DNA of 64,000 bases from Tipula vernalis (taxonomy: Eukaryota; Arthropoda; Insecta; Diptera; Tipulidae): positions 50,840,333-50,904,332 of the forward strand of contig OY282560.1 of NCBI GenBank assembly GCA_958295665.1, in the 5' to 3' direction. Position numbers and translations under genes: made by a program. Each line of letters opens with the position of its first letter. Position 1 is the first letter of the stretch. The notes below the pieces were generated by a model. That model saw only the letters and a program-made list of their open reading frames with translations. It had not been told where the DNA came from and searched no databases. This document shows, in pieces, positions 12,090 through 23,375 of the stretch.

Positions 12090-13070
12090 ACGGATTTATA
12101 GCCCGACGTCCTCGATTTGGCTACTACTGCGTAAAGTAGGACGGTAAAAGTGAACTGTGGAAGAGTTGTGAGTGCATTGAGCCCCAGAAAAAGATTTTAA
12201 AAAAAAATTTGCTTGAATCAATATTGTCGGGCGGATCTCAGACACGTTCAAAGAGTTTGCAGTGTTTGGCACTTGACTAATTGATCAAGGTATTTAACCT
12301 ATATACTTTGCACATCTCTAAGATCGGCCCGAGAAAATTAATTCAACAAAATTTTTACTAAAAAAATTAATAATTCAAGCAGATCACAAATTATTAAAAA
12401 AATCATTAGATCTGATAATATACAAATGTATTTCCAACCTTATTACTTAGATGTCGTTAGTATCACTGCTTATGCCTTCCATTCAATCGGGCAAGGCATG
12501 ATTTTTTAAGGTTAGATGTCAAGGTTGAATAATTACTAGTGACATTTATTCAAATCGTAAAAAAAAATTATTTTCATCAATTATCATATTTAGTTATTAA
12601 TATAACATTAATTAATTGTACTTGAAACTTAATATTGTAAACACTTTCTATTTATATTTTTTAATTTTTTAATTGGTTATATCTTGTTTTGTAACTTTGC
12701 TAATTTCTAATTAACTCTCACCCCACAACTTAAAATTGTATACTACTTTGTGAAGTTTTGTCTGCCACTAACTAAATTATTCACTAGGTATCTATATTTT
12801 TGTTTACATCAAACAACTCATTATGTATTTTGTAAATATATTTAGTCTGTATAAAGTCATAAGGTCTAATTTTAATACATGGAACTTTATTAAAATTCTA
12901 TGGATTAAAATTAACAGTTCGAAATTCGATAGATGGTTGACTCTGACAAATTGAAATTTGATTGGGTGGAATTCGATACGTGATGAAATGCGATTTGGCA
13001 AAACAAACACTTTGAGCTCGAAATTAAGTCCATTACCTCCAATAGGCAATTACTATCCTCAAGTAGCCTA
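12090..13070. other. Unassigned AT-rich stretch
   Basis: No gene recognised. The 81-codon minus frame at 12804-13049 matches no family. TTCGA-type words cluster at 12926-12995, echoing those at 10919-10990. Confidence 0.5.
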
Positions 13071-13075
13071 AAATA

Positions 13076-13225
13076 ACTTAATCCAATTATCGACGAAAAC
13101 GGTCTACTGCGAGTTAGAGGAAGAATACGGCGTCAAACATCCATTAATACTCACAGCAAGAGACGAACTAGTTGAAACAATCGTAAGAGAACACCACCAA
13201 AAATATTTCAAAATACAGTTCAACA
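13076..13225 (+). pseudogene. BEL/Pao integrase N-terminal scrap
   Basis: One plus frame reads IIDENGLLRVRGRIR, the BEL/Pao motif normally PFLDENGLLRVGGRL. After a frame change near 13130 another reads HPLILTARDELVETIVREHH, matching HPIILPKKHHLTRLIIEHYH of the integrase zinc-binding region. Nothing else of the element is present on either side, so this is an isolated fragment of about 50 codons. Confidence 0.8.
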
Positions 13226-13845
13226 GAAATATTTTCCATTAGCTCCTCGTCAATATTATCGTACACCGGATATGACATATAAATCAAATAATGGTCGGAA
13301 ATCGACGGAATGAAAATTTGATTCTCTTGTAAATTGAAATGGAACAACAAATAAATTGAGTATATTTAAATTGTCGAGAAATCGATTCGGAGTAGTATTC
13401 AAATTAATATTAAAATCACCGAGAACTATCACATGGGAATAGCTATATTTTATGTAATCCATAAACAAAGTCACAATATCGTCGATGTCAGTTAATATTC
13501 TTGGTGGTGGATTATAGCCAACAATTATGGCATGCTTAGTATTTTTAACGTTTAGCTCTAAAATAATAAAGACGATCAACACATTTGATATTTAAAGACG
13601 ATCGAAAATACACGGCCACCCCACCTCCTGATTTTTTCTTACCAGCAACACGATCATGACGTACGAGTAGCATTTTATAACCCGAAATTGCCACGCTAGA
13701 AGGTGATATTTTTGGATTAAGCCAAGTCTCACTCACCACAAAATATCAAAATGTTTAGTGTGCATCAAAATTCTAACTTCATCAATATGTTTCACTAAAC
13801 TTCGTACATTTAGATGGGCGATAGAAATAAACTCATATTCGTCAT
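13168..13845 (-). pseudogene. LINE (CR1/L2-like) apurinic endonuclease domain
   Basis: Endonuclease half of a non-LTR retrotransposon ORF2. In minus-strand order: IAHLNVRSLVKHIDEVRIL (near 13830), SETWLNPKISPSSVAISGY, LVRHDR, GGGVAVYF, VGYNPPP, then VVL/VIVLGDFNINL (catalytic Asp/Asn, near 13430), and finally PSISDHYLIY with the SDH motif near 13280. At least three frameshifts lie near 13740, 13570 and 13340. The reverse transcriptase expected downstream (lower coordinates) is absent; BEL/Pao sequence begins there instead. The motif style SETWLNPxIxxSxVxIxGY is that of CR1/L2-like LINEs. Confidence 0.85.
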
Positions 13846-14216
13846 AAACTCATATTCATTCAAAGTGCAGTGGGTTCACTCCAATTTGATACGAAATAAA
13901 ATTCAGCTGACTCCAATCTCTTGTCTTTGCAATTCAGGCACGGCAAGATACGTCGTCTGCTATTTTATTAACCTTTGTTGTTAGGTGTCGTATGACATCC
14001 ACATCTGAGGTAGAGGGATGGAGGTGAGTAGCCACAAAAATTTTTTGTTGAGCTACAGATCGCAAATTTGATTCACTAGTATCCATTCCCACAATTAATG
14101 TTTCAAGTGGTGTAGTCTGGATATCATGAACATTTTTAGAATTTTCACCCTGTTTCGTTTTGCAATCATGTCACCAAAATTATTGAAAAATGCAGCAATT
14201 GTGTTAGTGATGTCAT

Positions 14217-14429
14217 CTAACCTGTTAAACACCTGATTTGCTCTACCCTCAAATTTTTTTTAACTTGATTACATGTATTACATATGAATTGCATGTTAGG
14301 TGTGTTATTGCACATTTTTGCTGAAGCGACCGATAATGTTGAGCACTTCTGATGATATACATTATCACAGTTACCACAGGTAATGAAGAAGTTGTCAACG
14401 CTTGCATCATCACACTGTGCACATTTCAA
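14217..14429 (-). pseudogene. LINE ORF1-type PHD finger protein (partial)
   Basis: A 70-codon frame starting MKCAQCDDAS carries a C4HC3 PHD-like arrangement: CAQC, CGNC, YHQKC and CNTC pairs spaced as in PHD fingers. Several CR1/L2-type LINEs of invertebrates have a PHD finger at the start of ORF1, and this one lies about 370 bases upstream of the endonuclease described at 13168-13845 on the same strand. It ends at a stop near 14217; the coiled-coil or esterase part is decayed between 13850 and 14200. I take it as the ORF1 start of the same LINE copy. Confidence 0.7.
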
Positions 14430-14824
14430 GGTTTTATTTATTTTATAACAAACACTTTGTGATTAACCTAATGTAAGAACCGTATAAAATATTTTTGCCC
14501 TGTACTTAGACAAATTATTGCAGTCACAATGAAAATAACTTGGCTTGTCGAATCTTTATTAAAACTATACAGTTAATTATTTTTCACTAATTAGATCAAC
14601 AGTACCAACGGATATCACTGATACTTTTATAGGATTAGTTTAATTTAACGGTAAAAAACTATTTATCACAAGCGATAACCTTTTTAATCGCAATAGTTTA
14701 TTAAAACAATGATTCACAATTATTTAAATACAAATTATTTATTTTATTTTTATTGTCAGACAGTAAGAATTAAGTCTGCTTCGTACGACGATCAAAAAAT
14801 AGAATTCTATACTATATCCAAAAC
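14430..14824. other. AT-rich flank of the LINE
   Basis: About 400 bases upstream of the PHD frame, possibly the LINE 5' UTR; no motif seen. Confidence 0.4.
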
Positions 14825-15240
14825 TCGCTTTAGAATCCCGTTTCCATGGCAGATGTCAAATTTGACTCAAATTCGTTAAAAATAGCCAAGTTCCGTCCTA
14901 AATGGTCATATTCCAGAAATTAATTTAAAAATCATTTTAGGATCCCATTTACATCGCACATCGCATTTTATCGTATTCGGTTAATGAACAGTAGACAACT
15001 TCCATCTTAACTTGCCAAATTCCAGAGCTTTATTCAAAAATCATTTTAGAATCCCATTTCCAAAGCACATGTCAAATTTCAGCAGAATCAATTAAGGAAT
15101 AGCCAAGTTCCATCCTACTTGGCCATATTCCAGACTTCGTCTAAAAATCATTTGAATATCCCATTTCCATTGGAAATGCTGGATTTCATCAAATTCTGAT
15201 AAGATATAGAATCACAATAAAATTTTTATAGAAAAAATAT
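14825..15240. repeat. About 107-bp tandem repeat, 4 diverged copies
   Basis: The phrase GAATCCCATTTCCAT recurs at 14833, 14940, 15049 and 15154, so spacing is 107, 109 and 105 bases. Other shared words (GCCAAGTTCC, CCATATTCCAGA) keep the same order. Copies are clearly diverged. Confidence 0.85.
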
Positions 15241-15282
15241 CAAACCGTCAGTTTAACGGACAACGTTGTAGTGAGGTTTCCC

Positions 15283-15304
15283 TATATATATATATATATA
15301 TATA
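15283..15304. repeat. (TA)n microsatellite
   Basis: Eleven TA units separate the 107-bp repeat from the following satellite. Confidence 0.9.
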
Positions 15305-16912
15305 GAGTGCTCAACTTCTCACTAAACCCTAATCCAACCCCCGACTAAACCGCAACTCCAACTCAACTTTAACTCAACACGTAAATTGATCCCTAACTTA
15401 ACCTTCAAATCAACCCCAGATTTAATGCCCAATTCAATAATCAAAGCAGCATATATAAAAGATTGGTGAACAACTCACTATATGCTATCCAGCCCCAACT
15501 CAACTCTAACTCAACTTTAACTCAACCCGTTAGTTGATCCCTAACTTAACCTTCAAATCAACCCCAAATTCAATAATCAAAGCAGCATATATAAAAAATT
15601 GGTGAACAACTCACTATATGCTATCCGGCCCCAACTCAACTCAAACATAACTTTAACTCAACCCGCAAATTGATCCCTAACTTAACCTTCAAATCAACCC
15701 CAAATTCAATGCCCAATTCAATAATCAAAGCAGCATATATAAAAAAATGGTCAACTACTCACTATATGCTATCCAGCCCCAACTCAACTCCAGCTCTACT
15801 TTAACTCAACCTGTAAATTGATCCCTAACTTAACCTTCAAATCAACCCCAAATTCAATTTCCAATTAAATAATCAAACCAGCATATATAAAAAAATGGTA
15901 AACAACTCACTATACGAGTATGCTATTCAGCCTCAACTCAACTCCAACTCAACTTTCTCTCCTTCACTTTAACTCAACCCGTTAGTTGATCCCTAACTTA
16001 ACCTTCAAATCAACCCCAAATTCAATAATCAAAGCAGCATATATAAAAAATTGGTCAACAACTCACTATATGCTATTCGGCCCCAACTCAACTCAAACAT
16101 AACTTTAACTCAACCCGCAAATTGATCCCTAAATAAACCTTCAAATCAACCCCAAATTCAATAATCAAAGCAGCATATATAAAAAATTGGTCAACAACTC
16201 ACTATATGCTATCCAGCCCCAACTCAACTCCAACTCAACTTTAACTCAACCAGTTAGTTGATCCCTAACTTAACTTTCAAATCAACCCCAAATTCAATTT
16301 CTAATTAAATAATCAAACCAGCATATATAAAAAAATTGATGAACAACTCACGATATGCTATCCAGCCCCAACTCAACTCCAACACAACTTTAACTCAACC
16401 CGCAAATTGATCCCTAACTTAACCTTCAAATCAACCCCAAATTCAATGCCCAATTCAATAATCAAAGCAGCATATATAAAAAATTGGTCAACAACTCACT
16501 ATATGCTATCCGGCCCCAACTCAACTCAAACACAACATTAACTCAACCCGCAAATTGATCCCTAACTTAACCTTCAAATCAACCCCAAATTCAATGCCCA
16601 ATTTAATAATCAAAAGCAGCATATATAAAAAATTGGTGAACAAATCACTATATGCTATCCAGCCCCAACTCAACTTTAACTCGCCCGCAAATTGATCCCT
16701 AACTGAACCTTCAAATCAACCCCAAATTCAATATACAAAGCAGCATATATAAAAAATTGGTCAACAACTCACTATATGCTATCCAGCCCCAACTAAACTC
16801 CAACTCAACTTTAACTCAACCCGTTAGTTGATCCCTAACTTAACCTTCAAATCAACCCCAAATTCAATGCCCAATTCAATAATCAAAGCAGAATATATAA
16901 AAAATTGGTAAA
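15305..16912. repeat. About 148-bp satellite, 10-11 copies
   Basis: The word TATGCTAT(C/T)C recurs at 15481, 15617, 15765, 15919, 16069, 16205, 16354, 16502, 16651 and 16775. Spacings are 136, 148, 154, 150, 136, 149, 148, 149 and 124. Each unit has a CAACTCAACTCCAACTCAACTTTAACTCAACC-type tract (itself a decayed short repeat), GATCCCTAACTTAACC, and a GCAGCATATATAAAA word. Short units lack one internal block, so two unit lengths alternate. The plus strand is nearly free of G in long tracts. Confidence 0.93.
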
Positions 16913-16929
16913 TATTTCTACAGCCAGCT

Positions 16930-16975
16930 ATTTTGGGTCAATTCGTATGGCAGGTAGCCGACCATCTTGACAGGT
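16930..16975 (+). repeat. Dispersed repeat edge shared with 54857-54900
   Basis: TTTTGGGTCAATTCGTATGG followed by CAGGTAGCC and TCTTG resembles TTTTGGGTCAATTTCTATGT then TAGGTAGCTCAACGTCTTG at 54857. In both places AACTCAACC-type tracts lie upstream, so the satellite may be the inner part of a larger dispersed element. Confidence 0.45.
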
Positions 16976-17284
16976 TCCAAAAGCTTTTCAAATTTAGGCC
17001 TTGACCATCGAAACAGATTAGCAAAAAAAATTCTAAATCGAACAAACCGTTTTCGAGATACTATTGGTACAGACTTTAGCGTAGGGGGATGTCCACTTTT
17101 GCGATGGTCTGATGTCAGTTCGCGGGTGCGTATTCTTCGTCGCGTAGCTGGGGTAGAAACACCCTATGGTTCCAAATTTACCGAATTAAAATCCAAAAAA
17201 AACGTCCAGTTTATTTTCAAACGGCTACACAAATTGTGTTTAGCGTGTGCCGCATTTATTTCGTTAATCCAAACGTTATTATGA
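16967..17284 (+). CDS. Hypothetical 105-codon ORF, unrecognised
   Basis: Open from ATG at 16967 to TGA at 17282-17284. Composition is less AT-biased than the surroundings over the first 70 codons, with basic residues (RNRLAKKILNRTNRF) and no motif I recognise. It starts within the dispersed-repeat edge, so it may be part of an unknown transposon or a chance frame. No splice or promoter evidence was found. Confidence 0.2.
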   Translation: MTGSKSFSNLGLDHRNRLAKKILNRTNRFRDTIGTDFSVGGCPLLRWSDVSSRVRILRRVAGVETPYGSKFTELKSKKNVQFIFKRLHKLCLACAAFISLIQTLL

Positions 17285-17807
17285 ATTTCACTATAGTATT
17301 TATACGTATTCTATGATTATTTGTCACAGCCTTGATGTTTACGCGGTGCTAACCAGGAGAGAGTGTGTATATGTCTTTAGGTGAAACAGCATGAACGAAA
17401 AAGGTACAGTCATACCAAAAATGTTGATTGGTTTTGTGACGAATGAATGAATGTGGTGACTAATATGTTTTAGACGATGAACAAAAATATGCGATGAATA
17501 TTTTTGCGTTCGTAAATCCGCCCACTGTAATAAAAATTAAAATCAGCTAAAATTGTAATTTGCTGATTGGTTCGGAAAAACGACAATAGATAATAGTGAA
17601 ATTGCTTAGACGTTGTACTAAGGTGTCCATAATATTTAGTACAAGATAGGTAGTTAGTTGCTGCGTTCCATTTCACGTGGCAAAGTACAAATAAGTACTT
17701 GGGAGTAGATGGTAAATGGAACGCAGAAAATTAGTTGCGAAAATAAAATTTATTTTAGAAAAATTTACGTGCAACATGGAAAGTTGGATAATTAGCCATT
17801 TGTTACC
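17285..17807. other. Unassigned flank
   Basis: No gene or repeat identified before the 21-bp direct repeat at 17808. Confidence 0.5.
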
Positions 17808-17828
17808 GATTAGTTGTACTAAATATTC
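17808..17828 (+). repeat. Left 21-bp direct repeat flanking palindrome unit
   Basis: GATTAGTTGTACTAAATATTC is repeated exactly at 19294-19314. It brackets the whole palindromic unit and fits a long target-site duplication. Confidence 0.75.
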
Positions 17829-17842
17829 GTGTAAATAAAAAA

Positions 17843-18808
17843 AATGAAGTCTGAAGTTTCAAGAATCGAACTCCAAACACACATCACTCCTTCATCTTAC
17901 CACCCACCCAACCACTCATCTCTATCTCTAATTTCTACTCATTTTTTCGTTTCTGATAAAATCGCACTTGGTGAAAAATCGCATAAAAATTTTTGTTATT
18001 TTACCAGGCGAACAGAATTTAAAAATCAACAAAATTGTCAGCAACATGACATTATTTTGTATCAAAGCGTGCCACTTCAAGTTATGTGACACTTGAACAT
18101 ACAAAATAAAGTCATATTGCTGACAATACTACCTTCCTGTAATTTCTGTTCGCCTGTTAAAATGACAAAATTTTTTTGCGATATTTGATGCAAAAAAAAA
18201 AAATTTTTTTTTTAAATTTCTGCTCACCTGGTAAATAAAAATAAACAGAATTAGATTGAAAGTAGATTTTTATTACAAAAAAAAATTCCTTCAGGTGCTG
18301 GGATCGAACTCGAGACCTCAATGGTTTTAATATGCTCTCTTATGGTAAGAGTTCGATCCTCGCGGCTGAAGGAATTTTTTTTTGTAATAAAAATCTACTT
18401 TCAATCTAATTCTGTTTATTTTTATTTACCAGGTGAGCAGAAATTAAACAAAAAAAAATTTTTTTTCATCAAAAATCGCAAAAAAATTTTGTCATTTTAA
18501 CAGGCGAACAGAAATTACAAGAAGGTAGAATTGTCGGCAATATGACTTTATTATGTATGTTCAAGTATCACATAACTTGAAGTAGCACGCTTTGATACAA
18601 AATAATGTAACGTTGCTGACAATTATGTTGATTTTTAAATTCTGTTCGCCTGGTAAAATAACAAAAATTTGTATCCGACTTTTCGCCAAGTCCGAATTTA
18701 TCAGTGTTTAAACGAAAAACTGAGTAGAAATTATATAGAGATGAGTGGTTGGGTGGTAAGATGAAGGAGTGGTGTGCGAAAGGTTTGAAGTTCGATACTT
18801 CAAACTTC
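17843..18808. repeat. Nested inverted repeat (~960 bp) with tRNA-like modules
   Basis: The left part (17843-18294) is the reverse complement of the right part (18366-18808) with modest divergence. The inner 80 bases are perfect (18215-18294 against 18366-18445), around a 71-base spacer. Each arm is itself an imperfect palindrome: 18001-18160 centred near 18083, and 18494-18660 centred near 18577. The motif CAGG(C/T)GA(A/G)CAG appears three times on plus (18005, 18430, 18501) and three on minus (18146, 18220, 18642). Pol III B-box-like words (AGTTCGATCC and relatives) sit at the outer ends (minus near 17863, plus near 18790) and on both sides of the centre (minus near 18300, plus near 18351). 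No protein is encoded. Confidence 0.9.
18738..18808 (+). other. tRNA-like (pol III promoter-like) module
   Basis: GTGGTTGGGTGGTAAG resembles an A box and D arm. About 30 bases on, GAAGTTCGATACTTC resembles a B box in a T stem-loop. The mirror copy is at 17851-17930 on the minus strand. Not a functional tRNA: acceptor stem and anticodon arm are not recognisable. A tRNA-derived SINE head is the likely explanation. Confidence 0.4.
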
Positions 18809-18965
18809 CTACTTTTTTTTTTGTAAGCAAAAATTTGATTTTTTTTTTATTTCCACGAATTTTACCAAATTTTTTTTTGTTGCGATTTCGATCCCGATTA
18901 ATCTTCTCGGATTATCCCCAATTCAAAATTGTTCATTTAAAAACAAATTTTTTCGTTGGCTTTGC

Positions 18966-19028
18966 TTAGATTCGAATTCCAGACCTTCTTCACTCCACTC
19001 GATCACCTTACTACCTCGGCTATCTCAT
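18966..19028 (-). other. tRNA-like module outside the palindrome
   Basis: On the minus strand GATAGCCGAGGTAGTAAGG (A box and D arm, as in Leu/Ser-type tRNAs) is followed by GGAATTCGAATC (B box and T loop) about 40 bases later. Spacing fits a tRNA-derived promoter, but the acceptor stem does not pair, so it is a tRNA pseudogene or SINE head rather than a tRNA. Confidence 0.5.
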
Positions 19029-19238
19029 CATATTGTTTTTGTTTTATGCAATCAAAACAAATGTGTCTATAATATGCCGATATGGTGACATCTCTGTTAG
19101 GGCATATGTACTACATTTACTACACAGTGTTTCTGCTAAGTGCTGAAATATTTGGTTTTGCTTAAAAGAGGGCGTGTGTTTTACTTTTGTAAAAATGTCT
19201 GAGGCACGATTTCTTAAATAATTTATTAATTACGTAGT

Positions 19239-19290
19239 ATTATTATTGCATTAAAATAGTTGTTAAACATTATTATTGCATTAAAATGAT
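19239..19290 (+). repeat. Short tandem tail repeat
   Basis: ATTATTATTGCATTAAAAT occurs twice in a row just inside the right 21-bp direct repeat. Short tandem tails next to a target duplication are common at SINE 3' ends. Confidence 0.6.
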
Positions 19291-19293
19291 ATG

Positions 19294-19314
19294 GATTAGT
19301 TGTACTAAATATTC
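19294..19314 (+). repeat. Right 21-bp direct repeat flanking palindrome unit
   Basis: Exact copy of 17808-17828. Confidence 0.75.
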
Positions 19315-19754
19315 TGGTAACGAAGTCACCATAAATTCGAAAAGTAAACTATTCATAAAATTTAGCAAGAGTAGCGGCGTGCAGTCAGAAGTACTTTTGT
19401 GTACCTTGCCACGGTACTAATATATACGTGGTATATTAAGTATGGATTCCAACCATAGAGTAAGTTCAAAATCCACTCTATAGTTGTCACTACTACTGAA
19501 AAAGGCTGTTCACATACAATTATATTTTAAAATCGAAATGAGTTGTATTTCGAATAATTGTAGGGATAAACGAGTGTAATAATTCATTGCATGAGTGAAT
19601 CACTACAAGACCAACAGACATCCAGACAGACGGACGGACATTTTTTTTTTTTTTTTTGCTTTTTTAGACTCAGGGACATTCAAAACGTCGAGAAAAGTGG
19701 TTTTGTACCAACCAAAATTTTGATCATTTTTGACAGAATTTTAATACTTTGGTA
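19315..19754. other. Unassigned stretch with CAGACAGACGGACGGAC word and poly(T)
   Basis: No gene. A CAGACAGACGGACGGAC word followed by a long T run lies at about 19622-19658; (CTGTCTG)-type words also recur at 47161 and 49280. Confidence 0.45.
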
Positions 19755-20056
19755 TTTTTAGACAAATGTTGTACCAGGCCCAATGTAGTTGCAACGCTAC
19801 TTATACAGGGCAGACTATTCAATTTGTGGAAAAAAGATTTTACCAACACAGAAGAGACGTCAATAAAGAACAAAATTCAAGCATTAGTGCACTCTCCCGA
19901 CATTTCAATGATACTAAACAAACCATTTTTAGAAAAGGATCGATTTTGGAATTGCCACACATTAAATCAAGTATAAATCCAAATAAACATTGTAGACGAT
20001 TATGTGTATATCGGAAACTCATATGGTTTACACATACAAGTATTTGGGCGACATAG
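19755..20056 (+). pseudogene. Penelope-like element GIY-YIG endonuclease fragment
   Basis: The frame from 19766 reads QCSCNATYTGQTIQFVEKRF then YQHRRDVN and ALSRHFNDT. This is the GIY-YIG nuclease of Penelope-like retroelements (usual start CSCNxxYIGQTGRxLxxRxxxH). The second catalytic motif is YTG instead of YIG. The reverse transcriptase that should precede it on the plus strand is absent; the unit ends near 20050. A short overlapping frame (19749-19976) shows the copy is frameshifted or that the alternative frame is a shadow. Confidence 0.75.
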
Positions 20057-20059
20057 GCC

Positions 20060-22554
20060 GCAGGTATGGATGTCAAAACTTTCGCGAAAATGCGAAATCG
20101 AAGCCGAAACCACTTCAAAGCGCCGAAGAATTGCGGTGAGGCTGCAATTAGTAGCAAAATTGCAGTAATCAGGTAATCAAAGAAGAAGACCCGGTATTGG
20201 TACATACGTTTATGAATTGTGAAGTTTCTTTTCTGAATTGAAATCTTTTTTCCTGTCGCAAAATCTAAATCATGCTGAATGATAAGAACAGCCCCAAAAA
20301 GAGTGATGAAGACGCCAAACCAATAAACAAGCGAAAAAGCTTAAATTGAAAAAAGCGAATTCTTTAACGGCATTTGACTGAAATCATCTACTGATTAATT
20401 AATTATACAGTTTGTTACCTTCGGGTTTTAGTCAATATACGATTCAACTTAAAATTATATACTAGAAGCAAATATGAACCCAAATGACTTTGAAACATTT
20501 AAATTTTTCATTGGAAGGTTTATTTTATTTGGTTTTCAAATGAAAATTTTACCTCCTCCGCGCGAACTTATACAATTTTTAGAATAACAAAACAATAAAT
20601 TCTAAAAATAATTTTAAGAAACGAATCGAAATAATATTTGATGAAGCTTGAAAGCTTTATATACAATATAAATAATAATATTACAATTTCTTGGTAAGTA
20701 GGTACCAATATAATATGCAAAATCGACGTGGCCACCGCTACACTTTTGGATAATTTTCAAAAAAAAAAAAAAAAATCTAGGTCAGAGTATTGATTACCAA
20801 CCAAATGTACGATAAATTACTCATCTGTGTAATTTCGACGTAAACATCATAATAATATATAGTGACGTAAATGCAAAACAAATTTTTCATTTTATTTAGA
20901 TTTTTAATCAAATGAAATAATTAAAAAAATATTTTTTGTCTCCCAGTTTCACCCACCCCTTATACACATAGAAAGCATCGCTTAAAATATTCTGTTAAAA
21001 GCTCTCAAAATTTTTTTTTTTGTTTCATTTTTTTCTGATCAAATTAAAAACCAAGCGTCATAAACGTTTTTTTTTTTTTGAAGGCAAATTCATCTTTCCA
21101 GATTCATGTCCTTTCGGTTTTTTATGTGTAAACACAGAGTAACGTTTATCTCCACAACGTGAATTTCAAGTGATTTGACCTTTTCTTTATAAATGTCGCA
21201 TCTAAATACTCGTACATATATATGTTTGGTCGATGTGTCTATTGTTTGCGTTTTCTTTATTCTCTTTTGTTGTTCCAATTTGATTGAGTGGTAATCATGT
21301 CAAACGATAACCTTTCGAGTTGTTGTTGCCCTAACTCTATAAATAAAAGTAAAGCGAATATAGGTCATTGCAAAATTCTGTTTGAACTTTTCGAAGAGTA
21401 AATTTTTTATTGTGATTTGTTTGATGAATTCAACTAACTACTTTTAATTGTTTATATACAAGCAGTGGCTAAGGGAGTTGATTATATGTAATAAAAATGT
21501 CTTGTTCGAAAGGTCTTTATTCACGGTTTGGAAGGGAAAGTTATATAAGGGCCCGTTTTTCAGACAAATTCAAAAATGGTATAGGGGCGTTTTTGTTTTG
21601 GGGTGGATACAATTTTTCTACGCACCTTACGGGGCTAGCCCAAAGATTTTGGTTCTTACAATAATGAATGCACCTAAAGTTTTCTATCCGCTGTTTTTAT
21701 AATTTTAACCTTAAGAACAGCTTCGAAGCATTACTTTGTCCAGTAACTGGATTTTCTTCCGAAAAACACGATTCCATCAAACTTTTGGTAGATTTTCTAA
21801 TCTATCTCGCCTAGGAACATTGGATAGCCGTGATAACACGATTTCAAAGTCGGTCCATACGTAGCATTTTGGCTTATTCATGTCTAAATCTTTTTTTTTT
21901 TTGTGTATTAGAGAAAACTGCTTAGCAATAAGCTACACATAATTTCAAACGTGGCAAGGACACTTGTTTTAAGCAGTGCAGCCTTGTTTCTTGAAATAAC
22001 AATGGTTGTACTTTGTTTACCCCCTTTCATCGCTCGTACGGAGATGTACGCCCGCTGCATGTGCATTGTCTGACACGTCACAAAACCGGAGAAATTCAGT
22101 AACATAAGCTTGTCCATAAATAATAATATTTTCACTTCTATAGAAAAAGTAACACTTCAGATACTTCCAGTTATCCTTCAACCAACACCACAGGAAAACC
22201 AGTTTAAAGAAATTCTGTCGTTTCAAATGATGAAAGAACTGGACATATACAACACAGATAAAATCAAGCTGACACAAGATGAAACATCCTCCCAATAAAT
22301 CACCTATAGTCTGTTATTATTGGCCGTCATTGTCATCTAAAGCCATGATTTTTATTATTATTATATTTACTAAAAACCGAAAGATACGAATATTCAATTT
22401 TACAACCAGTAAGAAGTCAGCTAAAACCACAGAGCCTGCTGAAGATCAAGAATTACAAACAGCAACATTCCCACAAATGAGGGCATTTGAATTTAAAAAG
22501 GGGAGAATTAACAAGCATTCCTAACAAGCAACATTCAACATGTAACACAGCATC
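20060..22554. other. Gene-poor stretch
   Basis: No recognisable gene. Two consecutive frames at 22110-22298 and 22279-22524 have protein-like composition but no family or consistent splice structure. Confidence 0.5.
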
Positions 22555-22660
22555 TTAGGTTAGGTTAGGTTAGGTTTGCCATGAATACCATGAATAATTG
22601 TTTCCTCCAACTCACTCAGGAACCATTTTGATCCTACTGTAATGGGAAGGTCACGAGCAA
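22555..22660 (-). repeat. Possible LINE 3' end with (TTAGG)4 tail
   Basis: Four TTAGG units (22555-22574) adjoin a moderately GC-rich segment. In minus orientation this reads as a 3' UTR ending in CCTAA repeats, the same layout as the R1-type LINE end at 62816-62890, though the body sequence differs. Too short to be telomeric DNA. Confidence 0.35.
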
Positions 22661-23375
22661 AGCGAGAAAAACCAGGCGTCTCTTACATCTGGTTTGCGTT
22701 ATTTTTGTCTTCTTTTTTTCTTTTTTTTTATCTTTTTTTATCGATGGAACTTGTAATTGTATGAACCAAACTTAAATCTATCAAAAGCAGATTAAATTAG
22801 CTTCCCATTAACAGAAATACATTGCTCATTGAATCCGAATTGCTTTGCAGCCATTGACCTGCTAGCTAGAGTCGGTGTTGGGGTGGGTTATTCGGAAAGC
22901 AACGGATATGAATTAGCTGCATTATTATTAAATTAGCGAACACGACTGAAATATTGAGAATAATCAACCCATCCCTCCCCAAAGAAAAAAAATGAATTCC
23001 TCATTCTATAAAACTTAAAATATTCTAAAGAAACATAATTTTATATACATTTAGGATTTTTTATAAATTGAATTTTAAAACCTAGTCCATTAATTAGCTT
23101 GAAATTCCTATGGGTAAATTTATTTATTGTATCCATTAATGACCTTATCTTAGTATTTTATTATATTTATAATGTACCTTTATAACTAAATTAAATAATT
23201 GATTAAACTAATTTACGCAAAGCAAGTAAGTGATATATTGTAGATTAACTGTTAAAGCGAATTATGGAAACAAATGCAGACGTTTTATTATAAAAAAAAC
23301 TCTATAATAGAAAATTGAGGGTTCTTTAAAGACCGTATTGCGGAATAAAAAGGTTTGTGAAAAATTGTTATATTG
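22661..23375. other. Unassigned AT-rich stretch
   Basis: No gene recognised. Confidence 0.5.

Noticed and set aside
15305..16912. CRISPR-like array
   Set aside because: Units are continuous and all parts repeat; there are no unique spacers, and the DNA is eukaryotic.
18281..18370. Functional tRNA gene at the palindrome centre
   Set aside because: Only T-arm-like words are present on each strand; no acceptor stem or anticodon arm folds.
22110..22524. Two adjacent plus frames with protein-like composition as a gene
   Set aside because: No family match; an acceptor-like site at 22142 exists, but no matching donor or continuous frame joins them.
22555..22574. (TTAGG)4 as an interstitial telomere
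   Set aside because: Only four units, and the same word ends LINE tails elsewhere in the window.
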